NCBI GenBank assembly: GCA_009746045.1 | Contig: RPFO01000944.1 | Coordinates: 1 to 25,000 of the forward strand | Direction of reading: 5' to 3' | Origin: Mesostigma viride | Lineage: Eukaryota; Streptophyta; Mesostigmatophyceae; Mesostigmatales; Mesostigmataceae | Length of the DNA stretch: 25,000 nt | In this document: piece by piece, positions 1-9,500 of the stretch | How the letters are laid out: each line of letters opens with the position of its first letter | Numbering within the stretch: position 1 is the stretch's first letter | Program-made: the position numbers and the translations under genes | The notes under the pieces: model-generated | What the model was told of the DNA's origin: nothing | Seen by the model: only the letters and a program-made list of their open reading frames with translations | The model's database searches: none

Positions 1-180
1 GGGGCCCACAATCAATCTACAATACCCATGCCAAATTTTATTACTTGAGGAGACGCCATTTCAACAAATACATGACAATTGATGCTCATTGTGAATGCGT
101 TTCCACATGAAATCATTACCATTTCATGCAATTTGGTCACTGGTGCGCTTTCCGCGTGCACTTTTCATTACTAGATTGCT

Positions 181-230
181 TAAATTTATTAAAATTTATT
201 AAAATTTATTAACATTTATTAAAATTTATT
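181..230. repeat. Five-copy 10-bp A-tract repeat (AAAATTTATT)
   Basis: Five successive 10-bp units close to AAAATTTATT are seen, with one a-to-c change in the fourth. A/T tracts spaced by one helical turn are known to give intrinsic DNA curvature, so this may be a bent or easily melted segment. Its role is not shown by the sequence. Confidence 0.75.
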
Positions 231-475
231 CAAGTCGGGGTAAAATTGGCTGTTTTTGTCAAAGTGTCATGCACTCGGAGGGTAAGCAAGTGAGACAAGT
301 TGTAGATTATTTACAATTGCACAACCCTCTCCACGACCCCGCTAGTTCTATTTATAGAACGAATTATAATTATTGCCAAAATTGTGCACAAGCCTGTGCA
401 CAACCCAACCAGTAATTCCCACTTGAACTTTGAATATTCAAGTGAATGCTCTGGAGACAGATGTACAGATCGATC

Positions 476-481
476 TTTACA
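476..481 (-). terminator. Candidate poly(A) signal TGTAAA
   Basis: On the minus strand TGTAAA lies about 28 nt after the stop codon at 509-511. TGTAA is the usual polyadenylation signal of many green algae. A single short motif is weak evidence on its own, but the position fits. Confidence 0.35.
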
Positions 482-508
482 AATGTACACGAGTTCAGAT
501 CAAGCTAT

Positions 509-1328
509 CTAACTACCTACTAACAGGCGTTTCTTTACAGGTGCCCGTCCGCTGGGCTTCTTTACACCCCCCTCCCGCACATCTGCGCCAGCCTTCCCTT
601 GAGGTTTTCGTTTGCCCTGCCCTGCGGCTTGGTCTCCCCCCTTCTCTTGGAGTCGTGGGGAAGATCTGGTCGCTGGGGAAGATCTGGTCGCCAGGTACCC
701 CTTGTCCATCCACCACTCCAAATACGTTCCCTCAGGTGGCTTGAAACAGTTCCGCATCTCGTCTTGTTGTACCTTGAAAATTATGTTGGGCATCGTCCCC
801 TGCTCCCCATTAATCCAGATTCCCTTTTCGTCACACCCTTCTGCCCAAAATTTAACGTACCACACGCCCGTTTTATCCACCTTTCGAACGACTCCATGCA
901 CCAGGAACGTGTCGACGTGGAAATCAGGCATGTGTGCCAGCTTCATTGGGTCTGCATTGAGTTTAGCCACCGAATCAGCAGCCCACGTGGGCTTCCACAA
1001 CGTATCAAGGCGCTGGGATTGGTTCTTCCGATACTGGCAAAATTCACCGCCGTGCTTGCACAATACCGAAACCGGACATCCAACAGGCGAGCGGGGCACG
1101 ACCCGTTTCCCCCCCCCCCACCTTCCAGATTCTCCATCCACGTCTGCCAACTTGGTGGTGGCACTTTCTTGTCTAGTGGCTTGGGCTGGGTTGCGGTAAC
1201 TGTGACACGTCTTTGTGGCGCTTCCTCCTCAGGTTCCGATTCTTCCGATTCTTCCGAATCTTCCTCAAACCCTTTGGGTGGGCCGCCATGCGCGTCATCC
1301 TTTGGCGGCTCCTCTTCAGACTCGTCAC
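509..1328 (-). CDS. Last exon of the long minus-strand gene; function unknown, frame broken at a C11 run
   Basis: The exon opens after a clear 3' splice site (CCCACACACAG, intron 1447-1329) and continues the upstream frame in phase. It starts with an acidic, Ser/Glu-rich stretch (EESEEPEEE-like). Reading then has to move one frame at the C11 run at 1109-1119, after which the second half reads as an ordinary globular protein containing CKHGGEFCQYRK, a WYVKFW strand and a CFKPPEGTYLEWW segment. It ends in a Lys/Arg-rich basic tail that could be a nuclear localisation signal. The stop is at 509-511. No family was recognised. Both halves look coding on either side of the homopolymer, so I favour a sequencing indel over a real stop, but a pseudogene cannot be excluded. 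Confidence 0.6.
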
Positions 1329-1447
1329 CTGTGTGTGGGACAAGCAATGACGAGCGGCGCAATTAGTTATCATTACAATCGCAAATCAAACTTGGGAATA
1401 TGCAAACATCATAATTTAACCGACCATATTCACTCAGATTAACTTAC
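1329..1447 (-). other. Spliceosomal intron, about 119 bp
   Basis: On the minus strand the donor is AAAGG|GTAAGTTAATC and the acceptor is CACACACAG|GTGACGAG. A TAACTAAT branch-like motif lies about 40 nt before the acceptor. Splicing joins a frame ending in ..ASHLSKG to a frame starting DESEEEPP with matching phase. This intron carries no palindrome, unlike the two larger introns of the gene. Confidence 0.7.
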
Positions 1448-3856
1448 CCTTTGACAGATGACTAGCCGTTGCTCTTGATCGAACGTGCCCGCCAGGCGAA
1501 AGGAGCTTTTTGCAGTAGTCGACGGCACGCCCCAACATCCCCCCCCCCGACGCCCCCGAATTCCCCTCGAGCCTCCCTCCCCTCCCCCCCCTCCTTCCCC
1601 CCTTCCCCCGATGCGCCGGTCGACCCGCCCCCCTCTCCGCCCTTCGACCCGCCCCCCTCTCCGCCCTTTGACCCACCCCCCTCTCCACCCTTCTCTCCCC
1701 CCCCTCTCCGCCCTTGGACCCGCCCCCCTCTCCGCCCTTTGACCCGCCCCCCTCTCCACCCTTTGACCCGCCCCCCTCTCCGCCCTTCGACCCGCCCCCC
1801 TCTCCGCCCTTCGACCCCCTCCCCTCTCCGCCCTTCTCTCCGCCCCCCTCTCCATCCTTCGACCCCCTCCCCTCTCCGCCCTTCGACCCGCCCCCCTCTC
1901 CGTCCTTCGACCCCCCCCCTCTCCGCCCTTCGACCCCCCCCCTCTCCGCCCTTCGACCCGCCCCCCTCTCCGTCCTTCGACCCCCCCCCTCTCCGCCCTT
2001 CGACCCGCCCCCCTCTCCGCCCTTCGAACCCCCCCCTCTCCGTCCTTCGACCCGCCCCCCTTATCACCACCCTCATTCCCGTCCCCCTCATCATCGCCGG
2101 CACCATCATCACCAACCTCCTCCCCATCATCACCCCCATGTGACCCGACATCCTCATCATCCCCATTGAGACGTCTTCGGCCGCGGGGGTCTCCGAGGCG
2201 GCGCGCTTCCGGCGTTTCTTTTTGGTGCCAGCGCCTGCCGTCTCCAGCGGACGCTTCTGGGCTGCACCCGCAATTTCCTTGCCCGAACGGCCGTTGGGAT
2301 TGGAAATATCCTCCCCCTCAGGCCGCTTCCCAAGTACCTTCAGAAGGACCTTAAACCCATCCACCTGCTCCTTTGACCCAATGAAGATCACGGGTGGGTT
2401 GAAGAATCCCGTGAAATCGCTTAGGTACGACGACCAGTCGTCCTTCACACCATTGAAATCTCCACAATCCTTCGCCGCCTTCCAGTCCCTTTTCTCCACC
2501 CACGAACCCGTTCGACCCTTCAACAATTCCTCATCATTCCACAGCTTGGCGTGATGTTCCAAATTCAGCAGCACTACCCCATTCTTGATATCTGGCTGGT
2601 TCAACCCCTTCCTCTTCGCAACAAATTCGAACCCCTCCATTGCATTAAGTACCACTTGAGCCAACCGTGTCGGCCCATCGCTTTTCTCCCACGCGAAAGT
2701 CTTCATCATGAACTCACAGGTCTCGTCCCCGTCAGACCCGTAAACTTTCTTAGAAATCCACGGGCCCTGCTGCTCGATTTCGGATGCCAGCTCCTCCGAC
2801 CCAAACTTCCGCGGGGGTTCCCGCTTCTCCCCCACCTTTTTTGGCGACCCGACTGGACGTCCTCTGCCTCCGCATGTTCGGCTTGGCCTTCCTCCGGCAC
2901 AGCCCCCGTCACCACCACAGCCCCCGCCACAGGCTGTACGGGTTGGGGCACCACAGCCTGTTCGGTTGGGGGTTCGGGCGCAATCAGGACCCACCATTTC
3001 GTTTCCTCCTTGTGGGTCGTCCAAAAATCCGTCCTCTCCAGCAGTGCAAGTGGGAAGGTGGAATCGTCCCTCCCCGTTGGCCTGATAACCGCCCTTAGTC
3101 TCTTGGCAGCTACAGCGACCGTATCGGCCACCCTCTGAAGGGCGCTGTCGGCTTCCGAAGGCTGCATCGGCAACCAGCCGAGGTCGCGTGGTTCGGGGTA
3201 TTTCCCCAAATCGCGGTTGTAGATCATGAAAAGCTGGACCATCACCTCGCAGAAGATCTTGGCCATGTATGTCAGGTCATACAAGCACTGAGGAGGAACG
3301 TGTTTGGCCTTCACGGTTGCCATGATAGACGGCCAGAATCGAAAGCGGGCTAGACTCCTCCACCCTTCCTGTTTGATCCCCCCCCCTTCCTCATCACCCT
3401 TCCCTCCCCGTCCAGCTTGTCCGCTGCCACGATGTCCAGAAACTCTGCAAGCTCCTTGGCCAGCTTGTCCTCAATCGGCATTCCACATCTACTGTCGTCG
3501 TTCGGAGCGACCGTTTCATCCTTCACAGCCGAGATGAAGTCGTAGACTTGGGTTTTCTCCGATTCGGACAAACCACCCTCGTTCAATCGCCCTCCAACCC
3601 GCTCCTCACCACCCTCCTCCCCCTCCCCGTCCTTCCTTGCCTTCTCAGTGCTGCTTGAGACCCCATGAATCAAATTCCATATTTCTTTCTGGTCCTGAAG
3701 GGGCACCTCCGGCTTATCCCAGGATTCCTCCATGTGCGTCTTGAAATAGTTGTGCACTTCCAGCAGCGCCGTCCCCCTCGACTTTTTGGAAACGGCCTCG
3801 TCTTCTGCATTCAGCCCCCCTCCGATCAGGGCAACCCTCCGATGCGCCTCTCTCCC
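1448..3856 (-). CDS. Large central exon of the long minus-strand gene; unknown protein with low-complexity Gly/Glu/Arg repeats, frame broken in several places
   Basis: After a 3' splice site at 3857 the frame begins GREAHRRVALIGGG and reads well to about 3395. It must then shift by one frame near the G-rich stretch beside a C9 run (3378-3386) to enter the frame containing MATVKAKHVPPQ (3323 onward). It shifts again at a T6 run (2837-2842) into the frame with KKVGEKREPPRKFG and IFIGSKEQVDGFKVLL. A basic KKKRRKR segment (possible nuclear localisation signal) follows, then a D/E/G-rich stretch, then about 400 bp of 24-bp repeats that are open in all three frames so the true frame cannot be told. 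It ends with YCKKLLSPGGHV before the donor at 1447. The PGG turn and the IFIGS strand vaguely recall Rossmann methyltransferases, but no DPPY-type motif is visible and I do not claim that function. Confidence 0.5.
1610..2060. repeat. 24-bp C-rich minisatellite inside an exon
   Basis: About eighteen units close to CGACCCGCCCCCCTCTCCGC plus CCTT follow each other, with small changes and with the C run varying between units, so the period is 23-24 bp. Read on the minus strand it gives Gly/Glu/Arg/Lys repeats such as GGGSKGGE or EGRRGGRV depending on frame. On the plus strand it gives a PPPSPPFDP repeat. Because unit length varies by single bases, the coding frame through it cannot be fixed from the sequence. 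Confidence 0.9.
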
Positions 3857-4427
3857 CTGCATGCATGAAATGTGAATCAGTGTTTGAGACAAAAAACGGT
3901 CATACAACACACGACCTGACATTTTGTCCTTACACTTTGGAAGATCGGCCGTTCCCGAACAAAAATCACACCCTAATTTCCAGGTTCCAACGGCCGTTGG
4001 CGCAAGAAAAATCACACCCTAATTTCCAGGTTCCAACGGCCGTTGGCGCAAGAAAAATCACACCCTAATTTCCAGGTTCCAACGGCCGTTGGCGCAAGAA
4101 AAATCACACCCTAATTTCCAGGCTCCAACGGCCGTTGGCGCAAGAAAAATGTCGACCGAATTTCCAGGTTCCAACGGCCGTTGGCGCAAGAAAAATATCA
4201 ACCAAATTTCCAGGTTCCAACGGCCGTTGGCGCAGGAAAAATGACACCCTAATTTCCAGGTTCCAACGGCCGTTGGCGCAAGAAAAATCACACACTAATT
4301 TCCAGGTTCCAACGGCCGTTGGCGCAAGAAAAATCACACCCTAATTTCCAGGTTCCAACGGCCGTTGGCGCAAGAAAAATAACATCTAGTGCCTAAAACG
4401 TTCCCACACCCGATCCGTTATATTTAC
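3857..4427 (-). other. Spliceosomal intron of about 571 bp filled by palindrome-bearing 46-bp repeats
   Basis: The minus-strand donor is CGCAAAAG|GTAAATATAACG and the acceptor is TTTCATGCATGCAG|GGGAGAG, with a CTGAT branch-like motif about 25 nt before the acceptor. Both flanking frames are phase 0, so splicing joins ..KDMRTQK to GREAHRR without a stop. Most of the intron is the nine-copy 46-bp array listed separately. Confidence 0.7.
3987..4380. repeat. Nine-copy 46-bp minisatellite containing CCAACGGCCGTTGG
   Basis: The 14-bp palindrome starts at 3987, 4033, 4079, 4125, 4171, 4217, 4263, 4309 and 4355, an exact 46-bp step each time. The rest of each unit is close to CGCAAGAAAAATCACACCCT followed by AATTTCCAGGTT, with a few substitutions in units four to seven. 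Short reading frames such as MIFLAPTAVGTWKLG are products of the repeat. The 46-bp period is not a multiple of three and the array lies inside an intron, so I do not regard it as coding. Confidence 0.95.
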
Positions 4428-5582
4428 CTTTTGCGTCCGCATGTCCTTCATGGGCGGGATCAGTGCTTCCCCCTCCACCTCCCAGCCCTTGAGCACGTCC
4501 AGATTGGTGTACTTGAACTTCTCCGCGTCCCTCACCAACCCCCTCCACAAATCAAACGCCTCGTCGGTTGTCTCCACGAACTTGCCCTTTTGTTTACCCG
4601 CAATCTCGCCAGCTATCGCAGTACTCACTTGCTCGTCAGAGCCCTCGAAAATCACGGACTTCAACATCTGTGTGTAGTGGTTGCCGTCCAGCACGGCAAA
4701 CTGCACAAACACGCAAGGCGTCTGGTCTCGAAATTTACCCTTAAGGCCGGCATGGTCCGAGATGTTCAAGCTCCCCAGCGCGGATTTCGTCAGGTCAACT
4801 ACTGCCTCACGCTCAGATTCATTTGACCACTCGGACGGATCCAACTCCATGGTGATCAACTCGTCTGAGCAAGCGGCCGCCATGTCCTTCAGGGAGTCCG
4901 TCCGGAGAATGGACATGGCTTCCTCGGCCGTTGGCGAACGATAGTATCCGAACCTCTGCACGGCACGGTCACTGTCGTCCCCCGTCAGTATTTTAATGTG
5001 GTAAGGAACCATTTCACTCCTCTGCACCCATAAATTGTAGAGACCTGGATCACGGTCTGCCAGCACCTGCCACGCAAACCGGAAGATCGGCACGGCACAT
5101 TTTGCTTTTGTCAGACTTGTGCCGGCCCCCACGAACCACGGCGCGAGCCCCCTACAATTCCGCACCGTCACCGTCCGATGCCGCATGAGTTCCGGGAGTT
5201 GGCACAAGTTCTCCGTGGGGGCCCGTACTTGAGTCGCAATCGCGGACCCCCCCACGATGTCGACATCGTCTGGAACTAGGCGTATCTTCTGCCGCAGATG
5301 AAACGCCGCCTGTATGGTGTCAGTTAGATTCTTGTCGTGCACTTGAGAGGACGGCGCTGGCTCCCAGGAGTCCAAAATGCTGGGCTTCGCATTTCCAGCA
5401 CGTGTCGTCAGCAGCCCCTTCCTCTCAAAGGTCTTCACAATAACCGACCATAAGTCGGTGCCCGGTGCTCGTTGGCGCCAGTCCTCAAAAAATGTTGTGA
5501 GATGCCTTTCCGAACAGTTATGTTCAATCTTGTAAGCCCACTTCCTCCGCTCTTCGTCCGTTCTCTGCCTTGACGGACGCCC
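4428..5582 (-). CDS. 385-codon exon of the long minus-strand gene; unknown globular protein
   Basis: This is the cleanest coding block of the window: 1155 nt, exactly 385 codons, open throughout, starting and ending in phase 0 between a 3' splice site (CATGTGATCAG|GGGCGTCC) and a 5' splice site (AAG|GTAAAT). The N-terminal part is charged (RTDEERRKWAYKIEHN). The central part contains VPDDVDIVGGS, RNCRGLAPWFVGAGTS and a WQVLADRDPGLYNLW segment followed by PYHIKILTGDDSD and RFGYYRSPTAEEA. The C-terminal part has alternating helices and no obvious metal-binding or catalytic motif. I do not recognise the family. Its length and composition suggest a real cellular or transposon-derived protein, and the flanking introns carry the same minisatellite on both sides. 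Confidence 0.75.
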
Positions 5583-5632
5583 CTGATCACATGCAAAAAA
5601 CATACAGATAGCCGGAAGGTCAGTACTATGTT

Positions 5633-6512
5633 CCAACGGCCGTTGGCGACAGAAAAATAACACCCTAATTTCCAGGTTCCAACGGCCGTGGGCGCATGAA
5701 AATCACACCCTAATTTACAGGTTCCAACGGCCGTTGGCGCATGAAAATCACACCCTAATTTCCAGGTTCCAACGGCCGTTGGCGACAGAAAAATAACACC
5801 CTAATTTCCAGGTTCCAACGGCCGTTGGCGCATGAAAATCACACCCTAATTTTAAGGTTCCGACGGCCGTTGGCGCATGAAAATCACACCCTAATTTACA
5901 GGTTCCAACGGCCGTTGGCGCATGAAAATCACACCCTAATTTACAGGTTCCAACGGCCGTTGGCGCATGAAAATCACACCCTAATTTCCAGGTTCCAACG
6001 GCCGTTGGCGACAGAAAAATCACACCCTAATTTCCAGGTTCCAACGGCCGTTGGCGCGAGAAAAATGACACCCTATTTTCCAGGTTCCAACGGCCGTTGG
6101 CGCGAGAAAAATCACACCCTATTTTCCAGGTTCCAACGGCCGTTGGCGCATGAAAATCACACCCTAATTTCCAGTTTCCAACGGCCGTTGGCGCGAGAAA
6201 AATGACACCTTCATTTCCAGGTTCCAACGGCCGTTGGCGACAGAAAAATTACACCCTAATTTCCAGGTTCCAACGGCCGTTGGCGCATGAAAATCACACC
6301 CTAATTTTAAGGTTCCGACGGCCGTTGGCGCATGAAAATCACACCCTAATTTTAAGGTTCCGACGGCCGTTGGCGCATGAAAATCACACCCTAATTTACG
6401 GGTTCCAACGGCCGTTGGCGCATGAAAATCACACCCTAATTTCAAGGTTCCGACGGCCGTTGGGCAAAAAAAAAATAACACCCTAATTTCCAAATTGCAA
6501 CGGCCGTTGGCG
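5633..6512. repeat. Twenty-copy 45/46-bp minisatellite containing the 14-bp palindrome
   Basis: Palindromes start at 5633, 5679, 5724, 5769, 5815, 5860, 5905, 5950, 5995, 6041, 6087, 6133, 6178, 6224, 6270, 6315, 6360, 6405, 6450 and 6497. The step is 46 bp where the spacer reads GCGACAGAAAAA or GCGCGAGAAAAA, and 45 bp where it reads GCGCATGAAAATC. Four copies carry CCGACGG instead of CCAACGG, and the last begins GCAACGG. Unit variants recur in blocks, which indicates local duplication of several units at a time. It is the same family as the array at 3987-4380 and in the same orientation. Confidence 0.95.
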
Positions 6513-6533
6513 CAAGAAAATCAAGCAAGAAAA

Positions 6534-9500
6534 GGACAAGGACAAGGACAAGGACAAGGACAAGGACAAGGACAAGGACAAGGACAAGGACAAGGACAAG
6601 GACAAGGACAAGGACAAGGACAAGGACAAGGACAAGGACAAGGACAAGGACAAGGACAAGGACAAGGACAAGGACAAGGACAAGGACAAGGACAAGGACA
6701 AGGACAAGGACAAGGACAAGGACAAGGACAAGGACAAGGACAAGGACAAGGACAAGGACAAGGACAAGGACAAGGACAAGGACAAGGACAAGGACAAGGA
6801 CAAGGACAAGGACAAGGACAAGGACAAGGACAAGGACAAGGACAAGGACAAGGACAAGGACAAGGACAAGGACAAGGACAAGGACAAGGACAAGGACAAG
6901 GACAAGGACAAGGACAAGGACAAGGACAAGGACAAGGACAAGGACAAGGACAAGGACAAGGACAAGGACAAGGACAAGGACAAGGACAAGGACAAGGACA
7001 AGTGCTGGCACAAGGACAAGGACAAGGACAAGGACAAGGACAAGGACAAGGACAAGGACAAGGACAAGGACAAGGACAAGGACAAGGACAAGGACAAGGA
7101 CAAGGACAAGGACAAGGACAAGGACAAGGACAAGGACAAGGACAAGGACAAGGACAAGGACAAGGACAAGGACAAGGACAAGGACAAGGACAAGGACAAG
7201 GACAAGGACAAGGACAAGGACAAGGACAAAGGACAAGGACAAGGACAAGGACAAGGACAAGGACAAGGACAAGGACAAGGACAGGACAAGGACAAGGACA
7301 AGGACAAGGACAAGGACAAGGACAAGGACAAGGACAAGGACAAGGACAAGGACAAGGACAAGGACAAGGACAAGGACAAGGACAAGGACAAGGACAAGGA
7401 CAAGGACAAGGACAAGGACAAGGACAAGGACAAGGACAAGGACAAGGACAAGGACAAGGACAAGGACAAGGACAAGGACAAGGACAAGGACAAGGACAAG
7501 GACAAAGGACAAGGACAAGGACAAGGACAAGGACAAGGACAAGGACAAGGACAAGGACAAGGACAAGGACAAGGACAAGGACAAGGACAAGGACAAGGAC
7601 AAGGACAAGGACAAGGACAAGGACAAGGACAAGGACAAGGACAAGGACAAGGACAAGGACAAGGACAAGGACAAGGACAAGGACAAGGACAAGGACAAGG
7701 ACAAGGACAAGGACAAGGACAAGGACAAGGACAAGGACAAGGACAAGGACAAGGACAAGGACAAGGACAAGGACAAGGACAAGGACAAGGACAAGGACAA
7801 GGACAAGGACAAGGACAAGGACAAGGACAAGGACAAGGACAAGGACAAGGACAAGGACAAGGACAAGGACAAGGACAAGGACAAGGACAAGGACAAGGAC
7901 AAGGACAAGGACAAGGACAAGGACAAGGACAAGGACAAGGACAAGGACAAGGACAAGGACAAGGACAAGGACAAGGACAAGGACAAGGACAAGGACAAGG
8001 ACAAGGACAAGGACAAGGACAAGGACAAGGACAAGGACAAGGACAAGGACAAGGACAAGGACAAGGACAAGGACAAGGACAAGGACAAGGACAAGGACAA
8101 GGACAAGGACAAGGACAAGGACAAGGACAAGGACAAGGACAAGGACAAGGACAAGGACAAGGACAAGGACAAGGACAAGGACAAGGACAAGGACAAGGAC
8201 AAGGACAAGGACAAGGACAAGGACAAGGACAAGGACAAGGACAAGGACAAGGACAAGGACAAGGACAAGGACAAGGACAAGGACAAGGACAAGGACAAGG
8301 ACAAGGACAAGGACAAGGACAAGGACAAGGACAAGGACAAGGACAAGGACAAGGACAAGGACAAGGACAAGGACAAGGACAAGGACAAGGACAAGGACAA
8401 GGACAAGGACAAGGACAAGGACAAGGACAAGGACAAGGACAAGGACAAGGACAAGGACAAGGACAAGGACAAGGACAAGGACAAGGACAAGGACAAGGAC
8501 AAGGACAAGGACAAGGACAAGGACAAGGACAAGGACAAGGACAAGGACAAGGACAAGGACAAGGACAAGGACAAGGACAAGGACAAGGACAAGGACAAGG
8601 ACAAGGACAAGGACAAGGACAAGGACAAGGACAAGGACAAGGACAAGGACAAGGACAAGGACAAGGACAAGGACAAGGACAAGGACAAGGACAAGGACAA
8701 GGACAAGGACAAGGACAAGGACAAGGACAAGGACAAGGACAAGGACAAGGACAAGGACAAGGACAAGGACAAGGACAAGGACAAGGACAAGGACAAGGAC
8801 AAGGACAAGGACAAGGACAAGGACAAGGACAAGGACAAGGACAAGGACAAGGACAAGGACAAGGACAAGGACAAGGACAAGGACAAGGACAAGGACAAGG
8901 ACAAGGACAAGGACAAGGACAAGGACAAGGACAAGGACAAGGACAAGGACAAGGACAAGGACAAGGACAAGGACAAGGACAAGGACAAGGACAAGGACAA
9001 GGACAAGGACAAGGACAAGGACAAGGACAAGGACAAGGACAAGGACAAGGACAAGGACAAGGACAAGGACAAGGACAAGGACAAGGACAAGGACAAGGAC
9101 AAGGACAAGGACAAGGACAAGGACAAGGACAAGGACAAGGACAAGGACAAGGACAAGGACAAGGACAAGGACAAGGACAAGGACAAGGACAAGGACAAGG
9201 ACAAGGACAAGGACAAGGACAAGGACAAGGACAAGGACAAGGACAAGGACAAGGACAAGGACAAGGACAAGGACAAGGACAAGGACAAGGACAAGGACAA
9301 GGACAAGGACAAGGACAAGGACAAGGACAAGGACAAGGACAAGGACAAGGACAAGGACAAGGACAAGGACAAGGACAAGGACAAGGACAAGGACAAGGAC
9401 AAGGACAAGGACAAGGACAAGGACAAGGACAAGGACAAGGACAAGGACAAGGACAAGGACAAGGACAAGGACAAGGACAAGGACAAGGACAAGGACAAGG

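Larger units (their letters stand above)
1..508. other. AT-rich intergenic stretch 3' of the long minus-strand gene
   Basis: No gene is supported here. The stretch is AT-rich, contains the 10-bp A-tract repeat listed separately, and ends with the 3' flank of the minus-strand gene whose stop is at 509-511. A plus-strand reading frame beginning at 430 runs antisense into that gene and has no recognisable content. Confidence 0.5.

Noticed and set aside
1469-2169. Plus-strand proline-rich frames (PPPSPPFDP repeats) resembling algal cell-wall hydroxyproline-rich proteins
   Set aside because: They are confined to the complement of the 24-bp minisatellite, whereas the minus strand has coding sequence on both sides and a supported intron. 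I cannot fully exclude overlap, but the minus-strand gene explains the flanks.
1448-2700. Calling the long gene a DNA methyltransferase
   Set aside because: Only a PGG-turn-like segment and one strand-like segment are suggestive. No SAM-binding glycine motif or DPPY/NPPF catalytic motif is visible.
3987-4000. Palindrome as an RNA hairpin terminator
   Set aside because: With a minimum loop only five base pairs (CCAAC/GTTGG) remain, a weak hairpin. The fixed distance upstream of starts fits a DNA-binding site better. It is kept only as a minor alternative.
3987-6493. Many short frames reading MIFLAPTAVGTWKLG or FQRPLAHENHTLI
   Set aside because: These are translations of the 45/46-bp units, which break frame whenever the unit is 46 bp, and they lie in introns.
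3987-6512. CRISPR-like appearance: short palindromic repeat with regular spacing
   Set aside because: The segments between palindromes are nearly identical to each other, so there are no unique spacers. The context is eukaryotic and no cas genes are present. It is a minisatellite.
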